From contig CM077165.1 of assembly GCA_039583875.1 (NCBI GenBank), positions 79,100,757 to 79,164,756 of the forward strand: 64,000 bases of DNA. The letters run 5' to 3'. Source of the DNA: Platanthera guangdongensis. Its lineage: Eukaryota > Streptophyta > Magnoliopsida > Asparagales > Orchidaceae. Shown here piece after piece: positions 33,466 through 45,100 of the stretch. Position 1 is the first letter of the stretch. Each line of letters begins with the position of its first letter. The notes beneath the pieces were generated by a model. The model searched no databases. It saw only the letters and a program-made list of their open reading frames with translations, and had not been told where the DNA came from. The translations under genes and the position numbers were made by a program.

Positions 33466-34702
33466 TTAGAAACTTTTCTTCTTTCCTGTAAATACTTATC
33501 CTGCACATGTAACTCAAAATACATCAAATACATTTTGATGTATATCATTGAGTTGGGTGAGGCTTCTTCAAATCAGTTACATTTAGACCAATGTACCCAA
33601 CACCCGGTGAGACGGTAACTTGAGCGAGATGGAGACGGAGTCCGTCGAGTCTGCCATAGGCCGCGCGGGTTGGGACTTCGTACTGAAGCCGGAGCTGCTA
33701 TCGGCAAAATGAGAGACTCAGTGGAGGGCTGCGATGCGGGTTCGCGGAGTCCGTCACTACTGAGCTGGGACTGTCCGCCTACTGCTGGGGTGGCGGATGC
33801 TGGAAGCTATGTGGCAGACTGTGAGGAGAATCCGCGGAGTCCGCCACTGCTGAACTGATCGAGCTGCGAATGGATGCGAGCTGGAGAGTGCCCGCGGAGT
33901 CTGGCAAGTCCGCACGAGGGTATGCGGACTGGGATTGCTTTCTGGAGGATTTGCTGAGTGGCGGACTGGAAAGAGCCCCCCACCACTGACTGAGTCCGCA
34001 CGAAGGCTGCGGACTGAGGAGGAAGCTGCTACTACTGGCGGAGCCTGCGACAGGCCTACGGACTGAGGAGGAGTTTACCCCACTGCTGCCGAGAAGCTGG
34101 TGCTGGCTAAGGAAAGGTTGGACTGCATAGAGAGTCCACCGAGTCCGCGACTGCTGCAAGGCTGAGTCCGCTTGCGTTGGAGAGGGAGAGCCTGGCTGTT
34201 GAGGCTGTTGGGGTTCAGCGGTGAAGGCGGACTGGAAGTCTTGATCGCACTTCGAGTCTGCCTAGCTCGTGAGGAACTTGGACTGCTGCTAGTCTTGGCG
34301 GGTAGCCAGAGTTGGAGTCTGCGCCCTGCAGGCGGGTTAGAGGACTTGGCTGCCCATGCTGCTGGGTGCAAGGACTGAGCGGCCTGTTGTCGGCCTGGGC
34401 GGATAGGTAGTTGAGTCCGGCTGAGAGAGTCCTGCGGAAACAACCTCGCGGTAAAGCTGAAAAGGGGGCGGCCTGAAGAGGAGGACTGCGGAAGCAGTCC
34501 GCGGACCCTGCCGACTAAGGAAAGGCGCGCGGCCTGGGGGGTCAGACCGCTGAGACCGCGCAAGCCGCGCGGCCTGAGCGGACAGAGAATTCTGTCCGCC
34601 CAACCTAGGGCATCACGGCCTCCAGGAGCAACCCGAGGCAGGCCGCGATGAGTGAGCTGGCTGTCTTGGGAAGGATCGCTGATTTCGGGGTTAACACCCC
34701 CC

Positions 34703-35085
34703 TTGTTCTCGAGAAGACTTTTTTTGTACTCGAGAACAAACCTTGTTCTCGAGAAGAATTTTCTGTACTCGAGAACATCCCTTCTGTTCTCGAGAAGGTT
34801 TTATTTATCCACGAGAACAGCCCTTCTATTCTCGTGAAGGTTTTATTTATACTCGAGAACATCCCTTCTGTTCTGGAGAAGATCATTTTGTACTCAAGAA
34901 CAGCCCTTCTGTTCTCGAGAAGATCATTTTATACTTGAGAATAACCCTTCTGTTCTGAAGAAGACCTTTCCTATACTGAAGAAATATGTTTTCCCACCCG
35001 AGAAATCCACTCCTAGTTCCCGGGAAATGCTTCTTCGTTCTCGAACATTTCTGCCTGCTTGTTCTCGAGCACTCTGGCCTTCCTC
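34703..35085. repeat. TTCTCGAGAA palindrome cluster in G1 U3
   Basis: Repeated GTTCTCGAGAAG and TACTCGAGAAC units, exact or slightly decayed, spaced about 15 to 30 bp apart. Further copies lie at about 13362..13409 on the other side of the NA insertion, so the original cluster was continuous. The cluster ends about 70 bp before the TATA box. Confidence 0.85.
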
Positions 35086-35154
35086 TCGGGATGACCGGTT
35101 CAGCCAAACCCGGTTCTTTTATTGAGTGAGGTTATCCTAATTTTACCCTAGGTT

Positions 35155-35162
35155 TATAAATA
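35155..35162 (+). promoter_or_regulatory. TATA box of the G1 LTR
   Basis: TATAAATA on the plus strand, just downstream of the TTCTCGAGAA cluster and followed by a pyrimidine-rich stretch. It fits the U3 promoter of G1. Confidence 0.65.
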
Positions 35163-37137
35163 CCTACTTCTTATTTCCTCCCTCACTTTGGACAGACCTA
35201 CTGTTCTTCTTCCTGAACCGGAGCGGCGTGAGCAAGAGAGAGTTTTCGTGATTCTTCCGGTGGCTGCCGACAGTGCTCCGGTGCTCGAAATCTTCAACTA
35301 ATTATAGATTCGGAAAGCTCTCAGGGAGAGCTACACCATTGTGGTAATATCTTCCCCTTTTCTTGAGATTTTCTTGCTAGGGTTTTTGGCCCTAACTCTG
35401 ATTTTTGGCCGTTTTTGTTAGATTTCGACTTCGCTTGTCTTCTCCAGCCCCGATCTACGTCGAGGAGTGATTTGGAGAATTTTTCCGACAAAATCAAGGC
35501 AAGTGATTGTTTTTCTCTTCCACTTCTTTTTTTATCCAGATTTGTAGAAGTTTCTAACATCTTGTTATCACGACTAATATTTTACTTGCTGGTTTCAGTG
35601 TTTATAAGATCCTTGTCCATTTCCATTTTAATTTCCTATTCTTAATGTTGGTTAACTAACATTGAAAGTGCCATATGTTTTGATAATGAGATTAAATATC
35701 ACTCTTCTTACCATTCCGTAACTTTCATGTAGCAAGTGTTAGAGTTATTTAGGATTGAAAACTCTTCCTAAAGGTTGATCAACTGATTCAATTCTAAAAT
35801 TATTTAAGTAGAATCCGATGTGCCAATGTTGACTTGAGTTTTTCTATCATAGTTTTTTCTTTGTGGTGATGCCGTGGGGCGAGACAAGCCACCAGGCCCT
35901 GATTGGGTTATGGTGTGCTTTTGAGCTCTAAACCCGGATCATTACGGGGTGTTCCTTCCAGGTTTTTCTTTATTGCGGGTGTTATTAGTGGGTGAATCCA
36001 CCGCCGCAACCCTTGATCTCCGTATTAGCACTTTGTGTGGCTCTACCAGGATTTTGGGCATTTGCGGTGTTTGGTGGAGTATCCAGTCTCCCCAGCTTTT
36101 AGATGGATGAATTATCTTTGGGGTTGGCCAACCTGCCCGTTTTGTTTTTTTGGTGGAGTTGACCACAGGTGGCTAGTAGGGGTTTGTTACTCTTCCTGAT
36201 GACTTAATCTTGACCCTTCTCCCCTTTTGGTTTTGTGTATTTGGGGTGTTGTTGTTTTACGTGACACTTCACATAAGTGTTCCATTTTTTTACTTTTGCA
36301 CCTTACTGTTGTACCTTAACTAAGTATGTTTTTCCTTTGGTTTTGGGTTGGTACCCCTTGACTTTGATTACTTTTGGCTTACTTTCTGTCATCACTTGTA
36401 CCTTCTTGTTGAGGTGTTCTGTCTTTGGAATGCCTCAGGTTCAGAGCTGTAGTAGAGTTCAGTGCTGGTTTTGGAGTGCTTGAGCGGCAGTGTTGGCCGT
36501 GGTTGTTGCCTCGCCATAGTGAGGTAGATTGTTGACTATTTTGCCTTACTAGCTCCGGCATACTTGGATTTATGTGGGTTCATGTCAGTTTGATGACGCC
36601 CACAGGACTATTGTTCTTTTTCGGATACATGCTAGATGCTTAGTTTTCTTTCTGTGTATGTGGATTACTTGCTCTCTGGGACGTTTTATATTAGGACTAC
36701 ATGGTAGTTATTTTCAAGTATAAAATTACTACTATTATCTCATGCATTGCACATTTTCAAAATGTTAAATCACTATATTTAGCGACCGTAAAAATCTACT
36801 CTTATTGTTATTATAATTTTATAACTTGCATACCTTGAGGTGTCCCCTGGGAACCTCTAAGCTCATGTAGGAAGCTTAATCTCATAAAAGAAGTATTTTC
36901 TGCAGTGTATAACTACTTTCTTCGTGAACTAGATGAGCCACTAAGACGAGGGATACGGCTATCTACTATATACAAATTGATTTTAACCCTAAATAACTTA
37001 AAGAACCTGACTTCATAGTTAAGTACGAGTTTGCCTGAGCGTCCGTAGTTATCCCCTACTGGCATGGCATCATGACGTTCATTTTTCCCCTTACTCTGAT
37101 ATACCTTATTTGGCGGTGAAAAATGCGGGTTGTGACA

Positions 37138-37199
37138 ACTGACGACAAAAATATGTCACTATGGGAATTAAAATAAACACGGAAAATCAGGGGAGTACA
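37138..37199 (-). repeat. 62-bp terminal remnant of the G2 3' LTR
   Basis: It matches the end of the right G2 LTR (59443..59504) closely, including GGGAATTAAAATAAACAC and a final AATCAGGGGAGTACA against AATCAGGAGCGTTACA. The rest of this LTR should lie beyond the 5' end of G1, off the window. Confidence 0.8.
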
Positions 37200-37204
37200 G
37201 CCAC

Positions 37205-38909
37205 TGATTCGTTGGATGGCAAGTGTACCGGTCGCACAAGTAATATAAAATGGGTGAATTTCCCCAAGTATCGATCTCTTCAAGGAACACAGTAGGGGGG
37301 AGTTAATTTCGAGGACTTGAGATTGAAGTCTTAGGACGGAGTTAACTAAGGGGGGTTTTGATAGTTACGGAAGCAAAAAATAAAATGCTAAGAACTACTC
37401 CTATGCAATGCCGTTATGCAATGCTTCGCCGGGCGGGATGGAAGACTACACGGGACGCTATGCACTGAATCGCTAGGAGGATGGACGAATAGGCTTGCGG
37501 ATGAGGTGGTTAGAATGGCAGAATGAGGGTCGAGAGCACCTCTTCGCTACGCACGCCTCTAGCAATCGCTAGAGCGGCAAAATGGACGTGGCGGCGGATG
37601 GAAATAAAGGCGCAACTCAAGCAACTAAAGCGTAAAACAATACAAGATCACATAGACATGAATCACATAAATTTTACAACTAAAGTTCACATCATCTACA
37701 AACGAAGTTTTAACACACATATAGAACAAGAAAGAAAGAACAAGTCAAGAGATCGATCCAACCTGAAGTCTTGCTGAGGGTTCACAGAAGGAATTGTCGG
37801 GTTGTCAATCTGCGTCCTAGCTCGGTCCTCAACTGCGTCTGGGGTAGATAAGGTTGTCACTACCTTCCAATGGACCTGTCTTCTTCGTGTCACGATTGCG
37901 GAAGAAAGTTGCAAGCTTCCCTTTGCTTGTTGGCTATGGCATCAAGCTTGAAATGGGGCTTAAAAGATGAAGGAGAAGGCCGAGAGCAAGCACCGTCAAG
38001 ATGTAGGCTTCGCGAGCATGGCCGGAGCTTCTCTCCTTGGTGGAAGATGAAGGGGGAAGGTGGAAGGGCGGAACTTTGCTCTAAAAGGCGGCTGGAATGG
38101 CCGGAATACGGATCTCCCCAAATGGTGAGAAATCTGCGCTTTAAATAGAAGCGGGTCAGAAAATTAGGCATGCACGGTTCTGCGCACGACCGTGTGCTAA
38201 CCGTGCATTATTAACTTGCAGGCCAAGCTTGCAGAAGATGAAGCGTTGACCCGTGCGTTTTCTTTGCGCACGGGCGCTTCAGCCCGTGCGTGAAGGAAAT
38301 CGCACAGGTAGGAACAGAAAGCAGGAAAACAAGAAAAATAGGTGGAACCGTGCATTTTACTCGCGCACGGGCGCTTCTGCCAGTGCGTGAAAAAATCGCA
38401 CGATTAACCACAAAATGCAATAACAAGAAGCTACAGTAAAACCGTGTGTTTCCTTCACGCACGGTTCCGAAGAAACCGTGCGTTAACCGTGCGTTAGGAT
38501 CGTCGAGCTTAGTTCGTCGAGCACAGCTCGACGTTTCTCCTGCGCAAACAAAATGCAGGATCACAAAGGACTGTGTGCTAAGAAAACGCACGACCGTGGA
38601 TTTTCCTCAAACCTGCATTCCAGACTTGGGGAAAACGCACCACCTGCATACAAACCAGTAAAACTATAGAGAGCCCTCCAGCGTCACAGTAATGCAATGA
38701 AAAACATCTAGATAGAGCCCTTGGGGAGCACCTTGTGCTTACACCCAACAACAGAATGCGCAATTGCACACCCTTGGGCCAAAATAGTGCACAATATGGT
38801 CAATGACCGAACGATGCAAATATAACCGATAACCGGTTGAAATACAGTGCACGAGTAAGAAAAAAAGCCTAGATGAGTCCGAAAAACTCTATATAAACCG
38901 GAATCATCA
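37205..38909 (-). repeat. Solo LTR (Athila-like?)
   Basis: 1705 bp beginning TGATTCG and ending GGAATCATCA, flanked by a perfect GCCAC duplication (37200..37204 and 38910..38914). No internal retrotransposon region is present, so it is a solo LTR left by LTR-LTR recombination. The opening segment (GCAAGTGTACCGGTCGCAC) resembles LTRs of Athila-type gypsy elements from memory; this is not verified. A cluster of CGTGCG/CGCACGG motifs occupies about 38165..38620, and TATTTAAA at about 38138..38146 on the minus strand could be its TATA box, which is why I place it on the minus strand. Confidence 0.75.
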
Positions 38910-38913
38910 GCCA

Positions 38914-38930
38914 CCCTCCCCCCCCTAAAA
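38914..38930 (-). other. Polypurine tract of G2
   Basis: A purine run (TTTTAGGGGGGGGAGGG) on the minus strand, matching the tract of G3 at 50973..50990. The solo LTR was inserted between it and the G2 LTR. The following short stretch to 39019 is G2 3' untranslated sequence. Confidence 0.75.
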
Positions 38931-39019
38931 AGAAGTTTTGTCCCGAAACTTTGACATAAAAAGGAACAATTACCAAAAAAATAGAAGAAAAGTAATCAAA
39001 GGCTATCAAATAAGGAAAC

Positions 39020-39439
39020 TGTTAGAAACGAACAAAAAACAAACCGGAAGAGGTTTAATAGAAACTTTATTATCCAAAAAAAGGTATCTATTACAAAGGT
39101 ATGACCTCCATTATATAGAATGGAGGAGAGAAGAGAGAATACAAATAATAGATGTGGGACTAAAAATTTACAGGACACGAGCGGACTATACTGACACACA
39201 CCACACAAGCTGCGCGGTTAGACAGAAGGGCTAACCGCTCGGCTACTACCAGAGAGAGAGATCGGCATAGGAGACCGCTAGACCGCCCGGTCTCCAAGTC
39301 GCCAGAGACAAACCGCTAGACCGCTTGGACCTCAGAGAGCAACACACAGCAACCAAACCGCTGAAGGGAAACAGTAAAATCGTGCCGTCATCAACCCGCC
39401 ATGCCAGACCGCCAGACCACCCGGTTACCAACTTCAACA
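39020..39439 (-). repeat. 3' LTR of Copia-2
   Basis: 420 bp, TGTTAGAAACGAAC ... ACTTCAACA. Close to the right LTR with scattered differences. Confidence 0.93.
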
Positions 39440-39446
39440 CTCCCCC

Positions 39447-41402
39447 TCAAGCTGGAGCATATATATCGATCATGCCCAGCTTGTCACAAATATGAAGAAA
39501 CGAGGCGGATACTGGCCTTGTGAAGATGTCAGCCAGCTCTTTATCAGAAGTGACCAAGGGAGTGCAAATTTGTTCCTTCAAAATCTCTTCACAAATGAAA
39601 TGACAGTCGACTTCAATATGCTTGGTTCTTTCATGGAAGACCGGATTTTTTGAGATGTATATGGCAGCCTTGTTATCACAGAACATAGGTAGAGGATGGT
39701 TGTAGACCTCTCCTAAATCCAGCATGAGAGCCCGTAGCCATTTTAACTTACAAGTGGTCGATGCCATACTCCGATACTCTGCTTCAGCACTGGACCTGGA
39801 AACAACAGACTGCTTCTTGCTCTTCCAGCTTACCAGATTTCCCCCAACAAAGGTGCAGAAATCGGAGGTAGACTTGCGATCCCCTTTGTCATCAGCGTAA
39901 CTCGCATCTGAGTAGGCTTCAACCCTCAGATGACCATTCTTCTGAAAGAGTAATCCTTTCCCAGGCGCTGCTTTGACATATTCCAAGATCCGCAAGGCAG
40001 ACTGTAGATGACACTCCCTAGGTGCTTGCATGAATTGACTCACCGTGCCCACATCATAGGAAATATCGGGCCTGGTCACTCTGAGATATATGAGCTTACC
40101 AACTAGATGCCTGTACCGCGTAGAATCTAAAAGAAGAGGCGAATCATCTGTCCAGGTTTTGTCTTCTCCAATTGCCATGGGGCATCAGACAGGTTTGGCT
40201 CCAGTCAATCCTGGTTCTTTTAATAGATCAAGGGCATACTTACGCTGGGAGAGGACTATGGAGTTGGGCTTCCGAGAGATTTTGATCCCCAAAAGGTACT
40301 TCGGAGAACCCATATCTTTCGTGACCAGATGTTGACGAAGATGCTGCTTTGTCAAGGCTACCCCTTCCTGATCATCGCCAGTGAGAAGAATATCATCGAC
40401 GTACACAGCAAGAACCACCAGTCCCGAGGAGGTTTTGCGAATAAATAGCGAGTGATCAGCAGAGCTGCGCGCAAAACCAACGGCCGCCACGATGCCGCTG
40501 AACTTGTTAAACCAAGCGCGAGGGCTCTGCTTGAGGCCATATATTGCCTTCTTCAGCCGACATACTCGTGTCTCCCCCTGAGCAACATACCCAGGAGGTT
40601 GCTCCATGTAGACGGCCTCCTGAAGATCACCATAAAGGAAGACATTCTTTACATCCAGCTAGGAAATCGACCAATCTCGGTTGACAGCCACAGAGAGAAG
40701 GACCTGTATGGTGCTGAGACGAGCAACGAGAGAGAAGGTATCAAAATAATCAACACCATAGGTCTGAGTGAATCATTTAGCCACCAGGTGGGCTTTGTAG
40801 TGATCCACACGGCCATCGGGGAGAAATTTCACGACAAAAACCCAGCGACGGCCCACAACATCCGTACCAACAGGAGGAGGAACAAGAGGGAGTAGTTGGC
40901 GAAGAAGGCGAGGGCGGGCATGACCAAGGCGAAGATGCCATTGGAGAAGATCTGTAGAGGAGGAGGAGAAGGCAGATAAAGCAGAGACGTTATCGAGGAA
41001 GTAGAGGCCGCCGCTCTCAGTCCTAGTAGCAATCATCCATTGGGAGGTCAGATCCTGAAAAGAACAAGAGGTAGGAGTGAATGTCACGGAGCACTGTAGT
41101 TGCTTGCATAAAGATGTAACCGATAATAAATTGCAAGGAAATTGGGGCACATAGAGGGTATCGGCAAGGCAGAGAGATGGAGAGACTTGAACCATGCCCG
41201 TCCCATTGACCGGGGAGGAAGAACCATCTGCAACGATGACAGGGGGCAACCGATCATGTGTGTTGAAATGAGAGAAACAGTGAGGATTGTCTGTCATATG
41301 AGCTGTAGCACCAGAATCGATCAACCAGCTTCCACGAGTAACAGTGTGGGCACTACCAGAAGAGGTGACCACCAAGGAGGACAGCTTAGAGGTGGAAGCC
41401 AT
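39447..41402 (-). pseudogene. pol: Copia-2 polyprotein remnant (PR fused to RT, RNase H)
   Basis: Starts MASTSKLSSL at 41402 and reaches the protease motif SWLIDSGATAHMTD within about 30 residues, so nearly all of gag is absent. The pre-integrase region (LQWHLRLGHARPRL) then runs directly into RT sequence (GRRWVFVVKF), so the integrase core is deleted. RT has LDVKNVFLYG, YGLKQSPRAWF and an intact YVDD. RNase H has SSAEAEYRSM and KELADIFTRPV. Stops at about 40773, 40661 and 40185 break the frame. The deletions look ancestral to this copy, but a second copy would be needed to show that. Confidence 0.85.
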
Positions 41403-41720
41403 TGAAGAGAGACGAAGAGAGAATAGGAAGCAGCGGAGACAACAACAAGCCGCAAGCAGGGCGAACAGAAGCAGGCCGTGCGGCTAGGAAGCAGGAGCGG
41501 CAAGAAGCAAACAGGTCGCGGCGACTACTAAACAGGTCGCGGCGACTTAATGACAGGGCGCGACAAAGAAGAGCAGCTAGAGAAGAGAGGCAAGGAGAAA
41601 CAAGCCGCGCGAACAGGGCAGCGGCCAGAAGAGAAGGCAAGCCGCGAAGACAGGTCGCGAAAGGCAGAAACAAGCCGCGAGAAATAGAGAGCGCACACAA
41701 TCAGGAGGAAAAGACCGTGC
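41403..41720 (-). other. Copia-2 5' leader
   Basis: GC-rich leader between the primer site and the ATG at 41402, with repeated CGCGGC/GCCGCG units. No supported protein. The primer site TGGTATCAGAGG at 41721..41732 abuts the LTR. Confidence 0.6.
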
Positions 41721-41732
41721 CCTCTGATACCA

Positions 41733-42153
41733 TGTTAGAAACAAACAAAAAACAAACCGGAAGAGGTTTAATAGAAACTTTATTATCCCAAAAAAAGGTA
41801 TCTATTACAAATGTATGACCTCCCTTATATAGAATGGAGGAGAGAAGAGAGAATACAAATAATAGATGTGGGACTAAAAATTTACAGGACACGAGCGGAC
41901 TATACAGACACAAACCGCACAAGCCACGCGCTTAGATAGAAGGGCTAACCGCTCGGCTACTACCAGAGAGAGAGATCGCCATGGGAGACCGCTAGACCGC
42001 CCGGTCACCAAGTCGCCAGAGACAAACCGCTAGGCTGCTTGGACCTCAGATAACAACACACAGCAACCAAACCGCTGAAGGGAAATAGTAAAACTGCGCG
42101 GTCATCAACTCGCCATGCCAGACCGCCAGACTGCCCGGTTACCAACTTCAACA
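41733..42153 (-). repeat. 5' LTR of Copia-2
   Basis: 421 bp, with TATATAAG on the minus strand at 41824..41831 as the likely TATA box. Confidence 0.93.
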
Positions 42154-42166
42154 GAAACCAAAAGTA

Positions 42167-45100
42167 TCAGGAGAATAGATCAGGATCAGCATCCCTTGTA
42201 GCTGACTCCAACTCCCAAGTCACGCTCTCCACGTCTTGGTTCCTCCACAAAACCTTAACCATGGGCATTGCCTTCCTTCACAATACCCGATCTTGAGTAT
42301 CCAAAACACGAACAGGCACTTCCACATAGGAAAGGTTAGGATCCAACTGGGGTACATCATCAAGAATCTATCGGTTGCTAAGCACGCACTTCTGCAACTG
42401 GCTTACATGGAAAACATCGTGCACACCAGGAAAACTTGCTGGCAAATCGAGTCTATAAGCAGACATCCCAATACACTCCACAATCTTGAAGGGTCCCACA
42501 TACCAAGGATCCAACTTATGGTTCTTACCAATCCTCTTAACACCAGACATCGGGGAAACCTTAAGAAAAATCATGTCCCCAACAACAAACTCCAAATCAG
42601 TCCTTCGACGATTGGCGTTCTTTTCATAACACTGCTGAGCTATTCGAAGCTTCTCTCGAATATGCTTAACAGAAATATCCATTTCTTCTAAGGCTTTCGG
42701 ACCCAACAACGGCCTTTCACCAACCTCGGCCCAAAATAAGGGAGTTCTGCAATGCCTCACATACAAATCCTCAAACGGGGCCATATGCAAACTCTCTTGA
42801 TAACTATTATTGTACGCAAATTCCATCAATCTCAAATGCTTATCAGACGCTCCTTCGCGGTCCAAAATATATCATCTGAACATATTGTCCACGATCTGTT
42901 TTACTCTCTCCGTCTGATGATTTATCTGCGGATGATAGGCGGTGGAATACCTCAAATCGGTACCTAACCCTTCCAGTAAACTTTTCCAAAAGCGAGAGGT
43001 AAACCTGCAGTCTCAATCTGATACAAGACTAACAGGTACTCCATGTAATCTGATGACCTCATCCAAGTATAACTCATCTATTTTCTTCATGGAGTAATTG
43101 ATGTTGAACGGCATGAAGTGAGCACACTTCGTCAGTCTATCCACTATAACCCAAACTGAATTGTGTCCTCGGGGAGATCTCGACAATCTAGTATTAAAAT
43201 CCATCGAAATACTCTCCCACTTCCAACTTGGAATTTCTAAAGGCGTCAACTTGCATCCAGGCCTTCCATGATCGGCCTTAACTCGCTTGCAAGTAAAACA
43301 TTCGGATACAAACATAGCTATATCGCCCTTCGTGCCATGCCACCAAACGATCTATTTCAGATCCTTATACATTTTAGTAGAACCGGGGTGGTAGGCAACA
43401 CCAGAACCATGCGCCTCTTTGCACAACTTAACTTGAATATCCTCAACTGCGGGAATACAAAATCTGCCACAGTTCTTCAAGGTACCCGCGTCATCAATTG
43501 AAAAGTCTGGTAATTCCCCTTTCTTAGTTCTATTATAGAGGTGCAACAAGTGGTGACTTCCCTTGTAAGTGTAATCCATGAAGGCTCTATTACTTCCAAA
43601 TTGCTGTGCGAGTCGCTACTCCCAATCAATATATTCATCAAGAGAAATTCCTCTACCAGCGAATCAACAGAAAGGTTAAAAATTTTCGTTGTCTTCCGAC
43701 TCAGGGCGTCGGCTACCACATTAGCTTTGCCCGGATGGTATTGAATCTCAACATCATAATCTGTGACATATTCCAACCACCTCCGCTGGCATAAATTCAA
43801 CTCCTGTTGAGTAAAGACATATTTCAAACTTTTATAGTTTGTTTAAATTTTGCATAGAGCGCCATACAACAGATGCCTTCATAGCTTCAAGGAGTAAATC
43901 AAAGCCGCGAATTCTAAATCATGTGTTGGGTAATTCCTCTCAAGTACCTTTAACTATCGTGACCGATACGCAATCGCTTTTTCTTCTTGCATCAACACAC
44001 AACTAAGTCCAACGTGCGATGCGTCCACATACACAGCAAACTCTATTCCTTCAGTAGGCAAGGTCAACACCGGAGCAGTGCACAATCTCCTTTTCAATTC
44101 TTGAAAATCATGTTCGCACTTACCGCTTCACATAAAAGATCCGCTCTTTTACGTAAGCTTAGTCAGCGACACAGACAACGTAGAGAAACCAACCACAAAC
44201 CTCATATAATATCCTGCCAACCCTAGGAAACTTCTTATCTCTTTTGTGTGGTAGGTCTGTTCCAATCCAACACAACAGCTTTCTTCTCGGGGTCCACAGA
44301 AATTCCATCCTTAATAACCACATGAACTAGAAAGGAGACCTGAGGAAGCCAAAACTCACACTTGTTTAGCTTGGCATACAACTTATGCTCCCTCAAAGCA
44401 GACAAAACTAAACGCAAGTGTTGGCATACTCTTCAGCACTGCGGGAGTATATCAGAACATCATCTATAAATACGACCATAAAACATTCCAGGAAATCCTT
44501 GAACACTCTATTCATCATGTCCATGAAGGCAGAGGGTGCGTTAGTCAATCCAAAGGACATCACCAAGAACTCAAAATGTCCATGCCGAGAATGGAAGGCA
44601 GTCCGTGGGATATCCGTCTCACGAATCCTCAACAGATGGTAGCCTGAACGAAGGTCAATCTTCGAAAACATAGTGCTACCACGCAACTGATCAAACAAGT
44701 CATCTATCCTTTTCAAGGGATACCTATTCTTGATAGTTACCTTATTCAATTCTCTGTAATCAATGCATTGCCTCGTTGATCCATCCTTTTTCTTCACAAA
44801 CAGCACAGGAGCACCCCATGGTGAAGAACTTGGACTAATGAATCCATTATGCAGTAACTCATCCAGTTGGGTAAGCAACTCTTCCGGCTCACGCGAGGCC
44901 ATACAGTATGGTGCCTTAGTTATAGGACGGGTACCCGGCTCCAAATCTATGACAAACTCCACGTCTCTCTCAGGTGGAAGACCAGGAAGATTATCCGGAA
45001 AAACATCAAGAAATTCACGCACTACAGGAATCTCCTCTGCACTAGGCAAATTACCACTGGTCTCCAACACCGAAACCAAAAAGGAAAAATATCTGAAATA

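Larger units (their letters stand above)
20137..33602 (-). mobile_element. S2: complete Sirevirus with envelope-like third ORF
   Basis: A 13,466-bp minus-strand element with both LTRs (20137..22152 and 31619..33602), a perfect 5-bp target duplication (CCCGG), a polypurine tract and a Met-tRNA primer site. Gene order is gag, pol and env-like ORF, the Sirevirus (SIRE/Maximus) layout. My hand comparison finds about 30 substitutions and one 32-bp indel over roughly 1.95 kb of LTR, so it is a fairly recent insertion. Pol is open, gag is split by a MITE, and the env-like ORF carries one frameshift and one stop. Confidence 0.95.
31619..33602 (-). repeat. 5' LTR of S2 (right copy)
   Basis: 1984 bp with the same ends as the left LTR. 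It has 26 exact TGTCGACA copies and a 13-base G tract. Confidence 0.95.
13415..34696 (-). mobile_element. NA: gag-only (non-autonomous) LTR retrotransposon, split by S2
   Basis: Minus-strand element with LTRs 13415..15287 (1873 bp) and 19350..20136 joined to 33608..34696 (1876 bp). The internal region of about 4.06 kb carries only a gag gene and a tandem-repeat block. I find no protease, RT or integrase motif, so it would depend on enzymes from another element. Flanks are CCCCA (13410..13414) and CCCCC (34697..34701), an imperfect target duplication inside the G1 LTR. The two LTRs agree in length to 3 bp once S2 is removed, which supports the boundaries. Confidence 0.85.
19350..34696 (-). repeat. 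5' LTR of NA, split by S2
   Basis: The left piece is 19350..20136 and the right piece 33608..34696, together 1876 bp. It starts TGTTAATGTGCG and ends GGGTTAACA. S2 lies between, flanked by CCCGG on both sides (20132..20136 and 33603..33607). I could not recognise a primer-binding site next to it: the adjacent minus-strand bases read GTTAACACGTGATATTC. Confidence 0.87.
11070..37137 (+). mobile_element. G1: gypsy chromovirus, 3' part, twice interrupted
   Basis: Plus-strand Ty3/gypsy element. Visible parts are the end of RNase H, the integrase with a chromodomain-like C-terminus (11070..12664), and the 3' LTR (12770..13414 continued at about 34702..37137). S1 sits in its RNase H and NA in its LTR. 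At 37137 the LTR ends ...GGGTTGTGACA, and the following bases match the inner end of the G2 LTR, so G1 lies inside G2. Its 5' half is off the window. Integrase sequence is very close to that of G2, so the two belong to one family. Confidence 0.85.
12770..37137 (+). repeat. 3' LTR of G1, split by NA
   Basis: The LTR starts TGTAACGCCCCCG at 12770, is interrupted after 13414, resumes near 34702 and ends GGGTTGTGACA at 37137, giving about 3.1 kb once NA is excluded. Its start resembles G2's LTR start and its last few hundred bases are recognisably related to the G2 LTR. It holds the TTCTCGAGAA palindrome cluster on both sides of the NA insertion and a TATA box at 35155. From 35200 to 37137 I see no coding sequence. 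Confidence 0.8.
39020..42153 (-). mobile_element. Copia-2: internally deleted copia element
   Basis: 3134-bp minus-strand element with 420-bp and 421-bp LTRs, a perfect target duplication GAAAC (39015..39019 and 42154..42158), a polypurine tract (about 39440..39449) and a Met-tRNA primer site (41721..41732). Full copia elements are usually 4.5 to 6 kb. Here most of gag and the integrase core are missing, leaving a short fusion of leader, protease, RT and RNase H. It lies in the 3' untranslated part of G2. Confidence 0.92.
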
